From assembly GCA_016178045.1 (NCBI GenBank), contig JACOUE010000041.1, positions 1 to 64,000 on the forward strand: DNA of 64,000 nt. Reading direction: 5' to 3'. Below, in pieces: positions 36,235 through 46,615 of the stretch. Below the pieces are notes generated by a model. The model made no database searches and was not told where the DNA came from. It worked only from the letters and a program-made list of their open reading frames with translations. This stretch comes from Chloroflexota bacterium. GTDB taxonomy: Bacteria; Chloroflexota; Dehalococcoidia; SM23-28-2; JACOUE01. The position numbers and the translations under genes are program-made. Numbering within the stretch: position 1 is the stretch's first letter; the number at the start of each line of letters is the position of its first letter.

Positions 36235-37914
36235 ATGTTCGACAAGAAGGATCTGGAGCGCATCGAGCAGGAGCAGAAGCGCTGGGAGGAGTCTACCCTC
36301 AAGCCGGCCCTCGACCGCTCCGGCCAGCGCGACGATTCCCAGTTCCAGACCAGCTCTACGGAGACGAAGCCCCTCTACACCCCCCTGGACATCGCCGAGA
36401 GCGACTACGCGGAGGACGTCGGCTTCCCGGGCGAGTATCCCTACACCCGTGGCGTGCAGCCCACCATGTACCGCGGTCGTCTCTGGAGCATCCGCCAGTA
36501 CGCCGGCTACGGCACCGCCGAGGAGACGAACCAGCGCTTCAAGTTTCTCCTGAGCGAGGGCCAGCCCGGCCTCTCGGTGGCGTTCGACCTGCCCACGCAG
36601 CTGGGGTACGACTCCGACGACGAGCTGGCCGCCGGCGAGGTGGGCAAGGTCGGCGTCGCCATCGACACGCTGGCGGACATGGAGGCGATGTTCCACGGCA
36701 TTCCCCTTGATCAGGTCAGCACCTCGATGACCATCAACGCCCCCGCCGCCGTCCTCGTCGCCATGTACGCGGCCGTGGGCGAGAAGCAGGGCGTCCCTCG
36801 AGACCGCATTGCCGGCACCGTCCAGAACGACGTGCTCAAGGAGTACGTGGCCCGGGGCACCTACATCTACCCGCCCAAGCCCTCTCTGCGCCTGGCCGCC
36901 GACCTCATGGCCTACTGCGCTGGCGAGCTTACCCGCTTCAACGCCATCAGCATCAGCGGCTACCATATCCGGGACGCCGGCTCGACGGCCGTGCAGGAGA
37001 TGGCCTTCACCTTCGCCAACGCCATCGCCTACATCGAGGCGGCCCTGGAGCGCGGCGTCGACATCGATGACGTCGCGCCGCGCATCTCGTGGATCTTCAA
37101 TACCCAGAACAACTTCTTCGAGGAGGTCGCCAAGTACCGGGCGCTGCGGCGGATGTGGGCCAGGATAATGCGGGAGCGCTTCGGGGCCAAGGACCCGCGC
37201 TCGTGGATGTTCCGAACCCACGTCCAGACTGGCGGCGCCACCCTCACCGCCCAGCAGCCCGAGCTGAACATCGTGCGGGCGACCCTCCAGGCGCTGGCTA
37301 CCGTCCTCGGCGGCGTCCAGTCGCTCGCCCTCTCCTGCTACGACGAGGCCCTGGCCTTGCCCACGGAGGAGGCCCAGCGCCTTGCGGTCCGCACCCAGCA
37401 GATCATCGCCTACGAGAGCGGCGTCGCCGACACGGTCGACCCGATGGCCGGCTCCTACTACGTGGAGTGGCTCACGAACGAGCTCGAGCGGAAGGCGTGG
37501 GACTATCTCCACAAGATCGAGGACATGGGCGGGGCGGTCTCGGCCATCGAGTCGGGCTACATGCAGCGCGAGGTCCAGGAGGCGTCCTGGGGCCACCAGC
37601 GCGCCGTCGACGAGGGCCGCAAGATCATCGTCGGCGTGAACAAGTTCCAGCTGGAGAACGAGGAGCCGCAGCTCATCTTCCGGGTGAACCCGGAGGCGGA
37701 GCGGGCCCAGGTGGAGAAACTGCGCGCGCTGAAGAAGCGGCGGGACGACGCCGCCGCCCAGGCCGCCCTCCGCCGTCTGGAGGAGGTCTGCCGCGACAGC
37801 GAGAACCTGATGTACCCCATTGTCGAGGCGGTGAAGGCTTACGCCACCCTGGGCGAGATCTGCGGCGTGATGCGGACGGTCTTCGGCGACTACCGCGCCC
37901 CGACGGCGGTCTGA
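36235..37914 (+). CDS. B12-dependent acyl-CoA mutase large subunit (methylmalonyl- or ethylmalonyl-CoA mutase), catalytic domain only
   Basis: [90 protein letters not shown]; no DxHxxG domain at the C-terminus. Confidence 0.93.
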   Translation: MFDKKDLERIEQEQKRWEESTLKPALDRSGQRDDSQFQTSSTETKPLYTPLDIAESDYAEDVGFPGEYPYTRGVQPTMYRGRLWSIRQYAGYGTAEETNQRFKFLLSEGQPGLSVAFDLPTQLGYDSDDELAAGEVGKVGVAIDTLADMEAMFHGIPLDQVSTSMTINAPAAVLVAMYAAVGEKQGVPRDRIAGTVQNDVLKEYVARGTYIYPPKPSLRLAADLMAYCAGELTRFNAISISGYHIRDAGSTAVQEMAFTFANAIAYIEAALERGVDIDDVAPRISWIFNTQNNFFEEVAKYRALRRMWARIMRERFGAKDPRSWMFRTHVQTGGATLTAQQPELNIVRATLQALATVLGGVQSLALSCYDEALALPTEEAQRLAVRTQQIIAYESGVADTVDPMAGSYYVEWLTNELERKAWDYLHKIEDMGGAVSAIESGYMQREVQEASWGHQRAVDEGRKIIVGVNKFQLENEEPQLIFRVNPEAERAQVEKLRALKKRRDDAAAQAALRRLEEVCRDSENLMYPIVEAVKAYATLGEICGVMRTVFGDYRAPTAV

Positions 37915-37919
37915 CCGCC

Positions 37920-38405
37920 ATGAAGCTCAGCGCCGCCGAACGACAAGCCCTCATCGAGCAGTGCGCCAGCGCCCCGGCAAGGCTGCGCCAAGCGCTGGCC
38001 CGCGTGCCGCCGGAGGCGCTGCAGTGGAAGCCCTCCCCGGACGAGTTCTCCGTCCACGAAGTGATCGTGCACTGCGCTGACAGCGAGACGAACGACCACA
38101 TGCGCATCCGCTACCTGGTTGGCGAGAAGGAGCCGACCATCATCGGCTACAACGAGTCCGCGTGGGCCCGCGTCTTCGATTACCACAACCACCCGCTGGA
38201 CGTGGCCTTGGCCACCGTGGAGGCCGTGCGCGCCAACACCGCCGCCCTCCTCCGCCGTCTGCCGGAGGAGGCCTGGCAGAGCCAGGGCACGCACACGGAA
38301 TTGGGCCGCCACATCGCTGAAAACTGGCTCACCATCTACAGCGATCACCTGGAAGAGCACATAGCCCAGATTAACTCCGTGCTGGAAGCGTGGTATAAAC
38401 GTTAG
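37920..38405 (+). CDS. DinB-like superfamily protein
   Basis: LRQALARVPPEALQWKPSPDEFSVHEVIVHCADSETNDHMR...SDHLEEHIAQI. Confidence 0.85.
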   Translation: MKLSAAERQALIEQCASAPARLRQALARVPPEALQWKPSPDEFSVHEVIVHCADSETNDHMRIRYLVGEKEPTIIGYNESAWARVFDYHNHPLDVALATVEAVRANTAALLRRLPEEAWQSQGTHTELGRHIAENWLTIYSDHLEEHIAQINSVLEAWYKR

Positions 38406-38407
38406 CA

Positions 38408-38465
38408 TGTAGCTGCAGGCCTTCAGGCCTGCCTCTCCGGGCAGGGCTAAAGCCCTGCAGCTACA
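38408..38465. repeat. twin-hairpin intergenic element (copy 4)
   Basis: TGTAGCTGCAGG...CCTGCAGCTACA enclosing GCAGGCCTTCAGGCCTGC and GCAGGGCTAAAGCCCTGC. Confidence 0.8.
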
Positions 38466-38496
38466 CGGAGGAAAAGCAACCTCGGGGAGGGCGCAG

Positions 38497-39246
38497 GTGT
38501 CGTGTCTTAAGGACGGGAAGGTAGCCATCGTTACCGGCAGCTCGCGGGGGCTGGGAGCGGCCGTCGTCCGGGAGCTGGCGGCCCACGGCTGCAACGTCGC
38601 CATCAACTATTTTCAGAGCAAGGACGCGGCCGAGGCGCTGCACAAGGAGGTCTCCGCCAACGGCGTCAGTGCCATCGTCGTCCCGGCGGACGTGAAGCGG
38701 CTCGAGGAGTGCAAGCGCCTGGTGGACGCCGCGATGGAGGAGTTCGGCCACGTCGACATCCTGGTGAACAACGCCGGCGTGAACCGCGACCGCACGCTCC
38801 GGCGGATGACCGCGGAGGAGTGGGAGGAGGTCATCGCCACCGACCTGAACAGCGTGTACTACTGCACCAGCCTCGTCGTGCCCCAGATGATAGAGCGGAA
38901 CTGGGGTCGCGTCATCAACATGGCGTCGATCGTCGGGCAGATGGGCAACGTGGGCCAGTCGAACTACGCCGCGGCCAAGGCGGGCATGGTCGGCTTCACC
39001 AGGGCGGCCGCCCAGGAGCTGGCCCGGTACAACATCACCGTCAACGCCCTCTGCCCCGGGTTCATCGAGACGGACATGGTGCTGAACCTGACGGAAGAGG
39101 TGAAGCAGGCGCTCCTGGCCCGCATACCGATCGGCCGCTTCGGGCGGCCGGAGGAAGTAGCCCGCCTCTGCCGCTTCCTGGTCGCCGAGGGGGAGTACAT
39201 CACGGGGGCGCAGCTCAACATCAACGGGGGAATGTACCTCCAGTAA
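38497..39246 (+). CDS. SDR family 3-oxoacyl-ACP/acetoacetyl-CoA reductase
   Basis: VAIVTGSSRGLGAAVVREL, ILVNNAGVNRD, NMASIVGQMGNVGQSNYAAAKAG. Confidence 0.94.
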   Translation: MSCLKDGKVAIVTGSSRGLGAAVVRELAAHGCNVAINYFQSKDAAEALHKEVSANGVSAIVVPADVKRLEECKRLVDAAMEEFGHVDILVNNAGVNRDRTLRRMTAEEWEEVIATDLNSVYYCTSLVVPQMIERNWGRVINMASIVGQMGNVGQSNYAAAKAGMVGFTRAAAQELARYNITVNALCPGFIETDMVLNLTEEVKQALLARIPIGRFGRPEEVARLCRFLVAEGEYITGAQLNINGGMYLQ

Positions 39247-39250
39247 GGCC

Positions 39251-39562
39251 ATGAGCCGTCCCGCCGCCCGCCCCCGGCCCCGCCGGCTCCAGCCCGCCCC
39301 GGAGCAGCCGCAGCGACCCCGGGTCTCGATCCCGAGTCTGGCGCTGGTCCTTCCCGTCATCGCCTTCCTCATCGCCCTCGGGTTCCAGGCCGCGCTCAAG
39401 GCTGGCGGGATGGAGTCCGATCATCCGTTGCGCGTTGTGCTGACGCCGCTGGTCGGCGCCGCCGTGGTCTTCGCCGGCCTGCGCCGCTACCCGACGGCCG
39501 GGCGGGTGCGGCTGGCGCTGATGGTGGCCGTCGCCCTGTTCGTCGTTGCCCTGGCGACGTAG
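39251..39562 (+). CDS. hypothetical small membrane protein
   Basis: Three hydrophobic segments after a Pro/Arg-rich N-terminus; tightly spaced to the upstream gene. Confidence 0.5.
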   Translation: MSRPAARPRPRRLQPAPEQPQRPRVSIPSLALVLPVIAFLIALGFQAALKAGGMESDHPLRVVLTPLVGAAVVFAGLRRYPTAGRVRLALMVAVALFVVALAT

Positions 39563-39613
39563 GCATGGACGTTGGCCAACCCCTTCGATAAGCGGTAGAA
39601 TCCTCTCACAACC

Positions 39614-40096
39614 ATGGCTGGCCTGCTGCCCGACCTCAAGCCCATCGTCGAGAACCTGAACGCCTGCCAGCAGCGTCTCGAGCAGGTGGTGGCCCGCGTC
39701 GAGCCGTCGCGCTGGCAGGAGGCGAGCGGCAACCCCGGCTGGCGCTACAAGGACCTCCTAGCCCACCTGGCGACGGGCGACTGGGTCTGCCAGCACCTCC
39801 TGCGCGGCCTGCACGAGACCGGTCGCGTCCTCGACTGGCCGGACGTCGATGCCGGGAATGCCGAGCTTATCTCCGCCCGCGGCGAGAAGTCGGTGGGCGA
39901 GCTGATGGAGGAGCGGGCCGGGCACCGGCGCCGGACTATCGAGCTCCTCTCCGACCTGCGGCCGGCTCATCTGGAGCAGCCTATCGAGCTGGTCTTCATG
40001 GGCATCGGCCAGGTGCCGTTCCTGCGCTACCTCCAGGGCTTCGCCGCCCACGACATCCAGCACACGTGGGAGCTGGCGGCCCTCGCCGGGGAGTAG
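39614..40096 (+). CDS. DinB-fold / maleylpyruvate isomerase N-terminal-like protein
   Basis: WRYKDLLAHLATGDWVCQHLLRGLHETG...FAAHDIQHTWELA. Confidence 0.75.
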   Translation: MAGLLPDLKPIVENLNACQQRLEQVVARVEPSRWQEASGNPGWRYKDLLAHLATGDWVCQHLLRGLHETGRVLDWPDVDAGNAELISARGEKSVGELMEERAGHRRRTIELLSDLRPAHLEQPIELVFMGIGQVPFLRYLQGFAAHDIQHTWELAALAGE

Positions 40097-40101
40097 CACC
40101 G

Positions 40102-40806
40102 ATGGCGGCGGTGGAACGGTCCGATGGCGGCGGGCTGAAGTACGACCCGGATGCCGCCGTCGCCCACCTGAGAGCGGCCGATTCGGCCGTGGCCCGGGTC
40201 ATCGACGCCGTCGGGCCCTTCACCCTCCGTCCCCGCGATGGCCCTTACCGGATGCTGGCCCGCGCCGTCTTCTTCCAGCAACTCGCCGGGCCCGCGGCCC
40301 GGGCCATCATGAACCGCGTCCTCGCCGCCCTGGAGACGGACGAAGAGCGCTTCTTCACGGCACAGCAGTTCCTCGCCGCCAGCGACGAGCTGCTCCAGCC
40401 GGCCGGGCTCTCGCGCCAGAAGATCGCTTACCTCCGCGACCTGTCGGAGAAGTTCGGCTCCGGGCACCTGGGCGACGGCGACTTCGACGGCCTGGACGAC
40501 GAGGAGGTCATCCTGCGGGTGACCGCGGTCAAGGGCATCGGCCGCTGGACCGCGGAGATGCTGCTGATCTTCTGCCTGGGACGGCCGGACGTCCTCCCGG
40601 TGGACGATCTGGGCGTGCGGCGGGGGTTCATGCAGGTGTACGGGTTGGCGGAGCTGCCCGGCGGCGAAGAGATGCGGCGCCTCGCCGAGGCGTGGCGTCC
40701 CTACCGCAGCGTGGGGACGTGGTACATGTGGCGCAGCCTGGGCGTGACGCTACCTGCCCAGACCATCGACCCTTCGCTCGCGTCCACGCCGCCCCCTGCG
40801 GTATGA
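40102..40806 (+). CDS. DNA-3-methyladenine glycosylase II-like (HhH-GPD)
   Basis: RMLARAVFFQQLAGPAARAIMNRV, VTAVKGIGRWTAEMLLIFCLGRPDVLPVDDLGVRRG. Confidence 0.93.
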   Translation: MAAVERSDGGGLKYDPDAAVAHLRAADSAVARVIDAVGPFTLRPRDGPYRMLARAVFFQQLAGPAARAIMNRVLAALETDEERFFTAQQFLAASDELLQPAGLSRQKIAYLRDLSEKFGSGHLGDGDFDGLDDEEVILRVTAVKGIGRWTAEMLLIFCLGRPDVLPVDDLGVRRGFMQVYGLAELPGGEEMRRLAEAWRPYRSVGTWYMWRSLGVTLPAQTIDPSLASTPPPAV

Positions 40807-40833
40807 TGGCAGCGAATCTAGACGGAGGTCCCC

Positions 40834-42039
<1,206 letters not shown>

Positions 42040-42058
42040 CGTCCTTCGTACAGAACCG

Positions 42059-42097
42059 AACGGCGAGGCGGATGGTGACGCCGTCCGCCTCGCCGTT
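42059..42097 (+). terminator. strong hairpin, probable terminator after thiolase
   Basis: AACGGCGAGGCGGA-11 nt-TCCGCCTCGCCGTT perfect 14-bp stem followed by TATC; weak U-tract. Confidence 0.6.
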
Positions 42098-42121
42098 TAT
42101 CATCCGTTGTGAGGCCCGCTC

Positions 42122-43075
42122 ATGCGAGAAGAAGACGTCTGCCTGGAGCTGTTCCTGGACTGGCTGGCGGCGGCCCACGGCCGCCGCTTCCAGGTCCAGG
42201 AACGCACCTACGCGGAGCCCTTCGGTCTCAGCGCCGCTGCCTCCGATGGCCACTATGCGCTGGCCGTCGAGGTGCGCCGCCTCGTCGACCCGGGCGAAAA
42301 CGAGGTGTGGCAGGCGTACCGCCAGCAGCTCCAGCAGGACGTCGCCGTCGGCCTTAAGGGGGGGTACGCGCTCTGGCTCCCGCCCGGCGCCGACCTCCCC
42401 GGCGGCGGCCGCGAGTCGATGGAGTTCGCCCAGCGGGTGCGCGACGCCGCCTTCTCCCTCCAGCCCGGCGAGCGCGGCTTCGTCCCGCTTCCCGTCACCC
42501 TTTATCTACGCAAGGTGCGGGAGGAGGGCGCCCTCGTCTCCGTCGCCGGGCCCCTGGACGCCTACTGGGCCAAGATGAGCGAGCACGTCCACGGCTCTTA
42601 CGACCTCGACAGCACCCGCCTCCACCGCCTGCCCGAGGACGAGGAGCACCGGCGCGAGCTGCTCGACCGCATCGTCAGCGCCGCCGGCCAGGTAGAGAAC
42701 GTGGGCCAGTGGGCGGAGCTCGAGACGGTCGACGCCTGGACCCTCCAGCACCTCGCGATCGACGAGCACGGCGTGCTCATCGTCGGCGTGCCGCCGGACG
42801 CGGCGCGCGACATGGGCATCGCCGTGCGGCGCAACTTCCGCCGGGCGCTGGCGGAGGCCGGCCCCGCACTGGCTGGGCGGGAGTGCGACCTGCGGGCCCT
42901 TGTCGTGCTGGGCTACTACCCTTACATCGACCAGGAAGGCGCTACGACCGCCCTGCGCGGCTACGACCCCACGCTCTACTCGGCGCTGGACTTCGTCTGC
43001 CTGGTCACGGACGGGCGGGCGAAGGCGCTGGTGGAGTCGCCGGCGTACGTGCTGCCCTGGGCCAAGAAGCCGTAG
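42122..43075 (+). CDS. hypothetical protein
   Basis: 317-aa ORF with coherent composition, MREEDVCLELFLDWLAAAHGRRFQVQERTYAEPFG...; family not recognised. Confidence 0.7.
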   Translation: MREEDVCLELFLDWLAAAHGRRFQVQERTYAEPFGLSAAASDGHYALAVEVRRLVDPGENEVWQAYRQQLQQDVAVGLKGGYALWLPPGADLPGGGRESMEFAQRVRDAAFSLQPGERGFVPLPVTLYLRKVREEGALVSVAGPLDAYWAKMSEHVHGSYDLDSTRLHRLPEDEEHRRELLDRIVSAAGQVENVGQWAELETVDAWTLQHLAIDEHGVLIVGVPPDAARDMGIAVRRNFRRALAEAGPALAGRECDLRALVVLGYYPYIDQEGATTALRGYDPTLYSALDFVCLVTDGRAKALVESPAYVLPWAKKP

Positions 43076-43561
43076 CTATTCGGCCAGCTTCTGGTAGCGT
43101 CCCTGGTAGAAGATGAGCGGCCGCTTCTTCCGGTCGGCGTCCGCCTCCTCCACCCGGCCGACGAATATCGTGTGGTCGCCGCCGGGGTACTCGGCGATGA
43201 TCCGGCAGTCGGCGTAGGCGAGGCACCCGGCGAGGATGGGGGCGCCCGTCGACCGGACAGAGTAGGCGAGCCGTTCGATGCGGTGGTCGTGCTGCGACTC
43301 CTTGCGGGCGAACTGGTCGGCCAGGGCCCCCTGCTCTTCGTCCAGGATGTTGACGGCGAAGACGCCGCTCTGCTTGAGGATATCGTGTGTGTCGGCGGCC
43401 TTGTCGACGCAGATGAGCACCAGCAACGGCTCCAGCGACAGCGACGTGAACGCGTTGGCCGTCATGCCGTGCAGCTGGTCGCCCAGGCGGGTGGTGACTA
43501 TGGTGACTCCGGTGGCGAAGAGTCTCATGGCCCGGCGGAACGCGTCTTTCGATGGCGGCAT
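43076..43561 (-). CDS. flavin reductase-like FMN-binding protein
   Basis: ATGVTIVTTRLGDQLHGMTANAFTSLSLEPLLVLICVDK. Confidence 0.93.
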   Translation of the reverse strand: MPPSKDAFRRAMRLFATGVTIVTTRLGDQLHGMTANAFTSLSLEPLLVLICVDKAADTHDILKQSGVFAVNILDEEQGALADQFARKESQHDHRIERLAYSVRSTGAPILAGCLAYADCRIIAEYPGGDHTIFVGRVEEADADRKKRPLIFYQGRYQKLAE

Positions 43562-43648
43562 ACTCGGCTTCGCTTCCTTCAGATTGCGCCCGAACCTGCG
43601 TTACATTATAATTTCAATCGAGAAACTCAAGTTACGCAAGGAGGTCTC

Positions 43649-43942
43649 ATGCCCCTATACCTTGTTCAGCACACCCACCCGGCGGATACCTGCCCCACGA
43701 AGAACCCTGAGATGGTGCGCCAGCTGGCCAATCACGTCAACCAGGCCACCGCCGACAAATACGGCGTGAAGATTCTCGCCGACTGGGTGAATGAGCCGGA
43801 GCATACGGTGATCCTGGTGCTCGAGGCGGACACTCCGGACAAGGCCACTAACTTCGTTCTGCCCTTCCTCAACGTCGGGTCTATCACCGTGAGGGCTGGC
43901 CAGACCTGCGAGCAGGTAGCCCGGGACTGTCTGGGCGGCTAA
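43649..43942 (+). CDS. small conserved hypothetical protein (DUF3303-like)
   Basis: MPLYLVQHTHPADTCPTKNPEMVRQL...; TTGCGC-17-TATAAT promoter upstream. Confidence 0.65.
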   Translation: MPLYLVQHTHPADTCPTKNPEMVRQLANHVNQATADKYGVKILADWVNEPEHTVILVLEADTPDKATNFVLPFLNVGSITVRAGQTCEQVARDCLGG

Positions 43943-44054
43943 CGCGGCTCCTCACCTCCTTCTAGCGTCTTCCTGCTGCATTCGCTGGCCCTTGAGATAT
44001 CGACTGCAAGGCGAGGGCCGCCTCCGCCGCCTGAGGGCCTCACCAAGGCCGGCC

Positions 44055-45068
44055 TCACGCCTGCTCCTCCGGCACGACGCAGGAGACGAAGGTGAAAGCG
44101 TACAGCGCCAGCCCCGCCGACTCCGTCGCCAGGGTGAGATCGTGGCTGTCCAGCTCACGGTTGTTGACCAGGCGGCACATGCGCGGCGTGTCCACGTCCA
44201 CGTAGCTGCGCCCGTCTTCCTCGAAGCGGACATCGGCGCCGGCGTCGTCCCCGGCGAGCGGGGTGCCGTCCTGCGCAAGCCAGACGCGGCACTCCCTCCC
44301 GAAGGAAGGGTTCGTAACCAGGTTGACCTCTTTCGCCGTGTAGCGGATGGAGACGCGGCTCTCGCCGCCGCTGCCCCACGGCTTCATCACCTGCTCCTCG
44401 TCTGCGGCCCACTCCCCTTCCAGGTAGAAGTAGCCCTCGGCGTGCCGGCCCGGGTCGCGGTAGACGTGTCCCTTCTTGGGCACGTAGCCGCCCGGGTTGC
44501 CGATGCGCCCCCGCTGGTAGCCCAGGTACAGCTCGGGGGTGACGCGATAGCAGGCCGCGCCCGGCCGGTCCTCGTCGCGCACAGGCTGCACCGGCTCCAG
44601 GAGCGGGGCGTCCGCCCTCACCTCGCGGACCAGCCCCTGGATGGCCTGCTCCGTCTCCACGTACGCCCCTTCGCCGAAGTGGTAGTAGCGGATGTACCCC
44701 TCGCCGTCCACGAGGTACTTCGCGGGCCAGTAGCGGTTCGCGTACGCCCGCCAGATGGCGAAGTCGTTGTCCATCACGACGGGGTATTCGATGCCGAACT
44801 CCTCGATGGCCCGCTTCACGCCGTCCAGCTGCTTGGCGAAGGAGAACTCGGGGGCGTGCACGCCCACTATCGTCAGGCCGAGGGGAGAGTAACGCCGATG
44901 CCACTCGACCAGGTAGGGCAGGGTGTGGATGCAGTTGATGCAGGTGTAGTCCCAGAAGTCGATGAGGAGCGGGCGTCCGCGCAGCGACTCCATGATCAGC
45001 GGCTCGCTGTTCACCCAGTAGCCGCCGGTCAGCTCGGGGGCCCGGATTCGCGCTGCTTCCTCGGTCAT
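44055..45068 (-). CDS. thioredoxin/redoxin-domain protein (DipZ C-terminal-like)
   Basis: LIDFWDYTCINCIHTLPYLVEWHRRY...GVHAPEFSFAKQ. Confidence 0.88.
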   Translation of the reverse strand: MTEEAARIRAPELTGGYWVNSEPLIMESLRGRPLLIDFWDYTCINCIHTLPYLVEWHRRYSPLGLTIVGVHAPEFSFAKQLDGVKRAIEEFGIEYPVVMDNDFAIWRAYANRYWPAKYLVDGEGYIRYYHFGEGAYVETEQAIQGLVREVRADAPLLEPVQPVRDEDRPGAACYRVTPELYLGYQRGRIGNPGGYVPKKGHVYRDPGRHAEGYFYLEGEWAADEEQVMKPWGSGGESRVSIRYTAKEVNLVTNPSFGRECRVWLAQDGTPLAGDDAGADVRFEEDGRSYVDVDTPRMCRLVNNRELDSHDLTLATESAGLALYAFTFVSCVVPEEQA

Positions 45069-45150
45069 GCGACTGCGTTTGTGACGGGGGCTCGACGTAA
45101 GGTATTATACCGATTGGCCCCCGCATCGACGTCCCGACAGCACTATCATC

Positions 45151-45645
45151 GTGAGCCTACTGCAGCCCGGGGCGACGGCCCCCGACTTCGCCCTGACCGG
45201 CACCGACGGCCGTAGCTATTCCCTCGCTGAAGCCCTGGCCCGGGGGCCGGCGCTCCTCGTCTTCTTCAAGACCACCTGCGCCACCTGCGACCTCGCCTTT
45301 CCCTATATCCAGCGCCTGCTCGAGGCGTATCGGAACGACGGCTGGCAGCTCTGGGGCGTATCGCAGAGCCCCCAGGTTGAGACCGAGCGCTACGCCGGCG
45401 CCCTCCAGCTGACCTTCCCCGTCCTCCTCGACGAGCCCGGGTTCATTGTTTCCGACGTCTACGACCCGCCCGCTACTCCCACCCTCTTCCTCATCGACCG
45501 CATGGGCAAGGTCTTGTACACCACGTATGGCTTCAGCAAGGACGACCTGAACGAGGCGTCGGCGCTGATGGCGCGTCAGCTACGGGTTCAGCCGAAAGTC
45601 ATCGCGGAGATGGGGGACGGTCGGCCCGACTTCCGCCCTGGCTGA
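45151..45645 (+). CDS. AhpC/TSA-redoxin family protein
   Basis: GATAPDFALTGTDGRSYSL, VFFKTTCATCDLAFPYIQ. Confidence 0.9.
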   Translation: MSLLQPGATAPDFALTGTDGRSYSLAEALARGPALLVFFKTTCATCDLAFPYIQRLLEAYRNDGWQLWGVSQSPQVETERYAGALQLTFPVLLDEPGFIVSDVYDPPATPTLFLIDRMGKVLYTTYGFSKDDLNEASALMARQLRVQPKVIAEMGDGRPDFRPG

Positions 45646-45739
45646 GCGCCCCGTCACCGGCGCCGGTCCGGCTAGCCGAATTCGGAACCCGCGGTTGTCG
45701 GCCTCCCGCCGTGTGTGTTATGCTAGGGAAAAGCACGTT

Positions 45740-45783
45740 CTACAACCGGATACGGTCTCCTTGGAGGCCGCTTTTAGTTGTAG
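45740..45783 (+). ncRNA. structured 5' leader domain of zinc-ribbon mRNA
   Basis: CTACAAC...GTTGTAG outer stem enclosing GGTCTCC-TT-GGAGGCC. Confidence 0.5.
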
Positions 45784-45831
45784 AGGTTAAGTTCGACGTC
45801 GGGTTCTCTTAAATCCGCACCCCCCGCCCTG

Positions 45832-45877
45832 CTCGATGACCGAACGTAACCGGACACAAGGAAGGGAGGTCATCGAG
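45832..45877 (+). promoter_or_regulatory. SD/start-sequestering helix
   Basis: CTCGATGACC (45832-45841) pairs perfectly with GGTCATCGAG (45868-45877), covering part of the SD and the first base of the GTG start. Confidence 0.6.
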
Positions 45878-46188
45878 TGACCTATCAGGACAAGACCCTG
45901 GTTTGTGCTGATTGCGGCCAGGAGTTTACCTTCTCCGCCGAGGATCAGCAGTTCCACGCCAGCCGTGGCTATCAGGACCCCAAGCGGTGTCCCGATTGCC
46001 GGCAGGCTCGCCGCTCCGAGAGGGGAGGCGGTTCCTCTGGCTACGGCGGCGGCAGCCGCACACTCTACGACGCGGTCTGCGCCAGTTGCGGCGCCGCTGC
46101 TCAGGTGCCGTTCCAGCCCCGTCAGGACCGGCCTGTCTACTGCAGCGACTGCTTCTCGAAGGTGCGGACCGGCAGGCCGCGCTGGTAA
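45877..46188 (+). CDS. zinc-ribbon domain protein
   Basis: CADCGQEFTFSAEDQQFHASRGYQDPKRCPDCR ... CASCGAAAQVPFQPRQDRPVYCSDC. Confidence 0.88.
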   Translation: MTYQDKTLVCADCGQEFTFSAEDQQFHASRGYQDPKRCPDCRQARRSERGGGSSGYGGGSRTLYDAVCASCGAAAQVPFQPRQDRPVYCSDCFSKVRTGRPRW

Positions 46189-46265
46189 TCGGAGCGCGGC
46201 TTCGATTCTCCGTCTAACGCTAGGAGGTCTATCAACAATCCCCGAAGATGAGAGGAGGGAGCGTC

Positions 46266-46544
46266 ATGCCGCTCATCGTCACCGATAAGGCCGCGCAGCT
46301 GCTCAAGGACATTCAGTTAGGCCACGAGGAAGCGACCGAGAAGACCTTGCGCCTCGTTCACAAGGGCGACAGCTTCGAGCTTACCTTCGATGCGGCCAGC
46401 GACGACGACCAGGTCTTCCAGACCGAGGGCACAAACGTTCTGCTCGTCGCGCCGGCGGTGGCCGAGATCCTGGCCGAGGCTACTATCGACGCCCAGGAGA
46501 CCACTGAAGGGCCCCGTCTGACCCTCACCAGCCAGTCGGCTTAA
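46266..46544 (+). CDS. HesB/IscA-like fold protein lacking Cys ligands
   Basis: MPLIVTDKAAQLLKDIQ...LRLVHKGDSFELTFDAA; no cysteines. Confidence 0.65.
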   Translation: MPLIVTDKAAQLLKDIQLGHEEATEKTLRLVHKGDSFELTFDAASDDDQVFQTEGTNVLLVAPAVAEILAEATIDAQETTEGPRLTLTSQSA

Positions 46545-46615
46545 GGCGACGCAACCGACAACCGAATAGAAGACGAGTCGCGCTTTTCCCGTAGCGGCCG
46601 TATCATGGGGCTGCT

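Noticed and set aside
34076-37596. Long minus-strand ORFs 34076-35308 and 36043-37596
   Set aside because: Antisense artefacts over an acyl-CoA dehydrogenase and an acyl-CoA mutase.
46266-46544. HesB/IscA-like protein as a selenoprotein (HesB-like Sec proteins are known)
   Set aside because: Terminates with TAA and has no in-frame TGA or downstream extension; it simply lacks Cys ligands.
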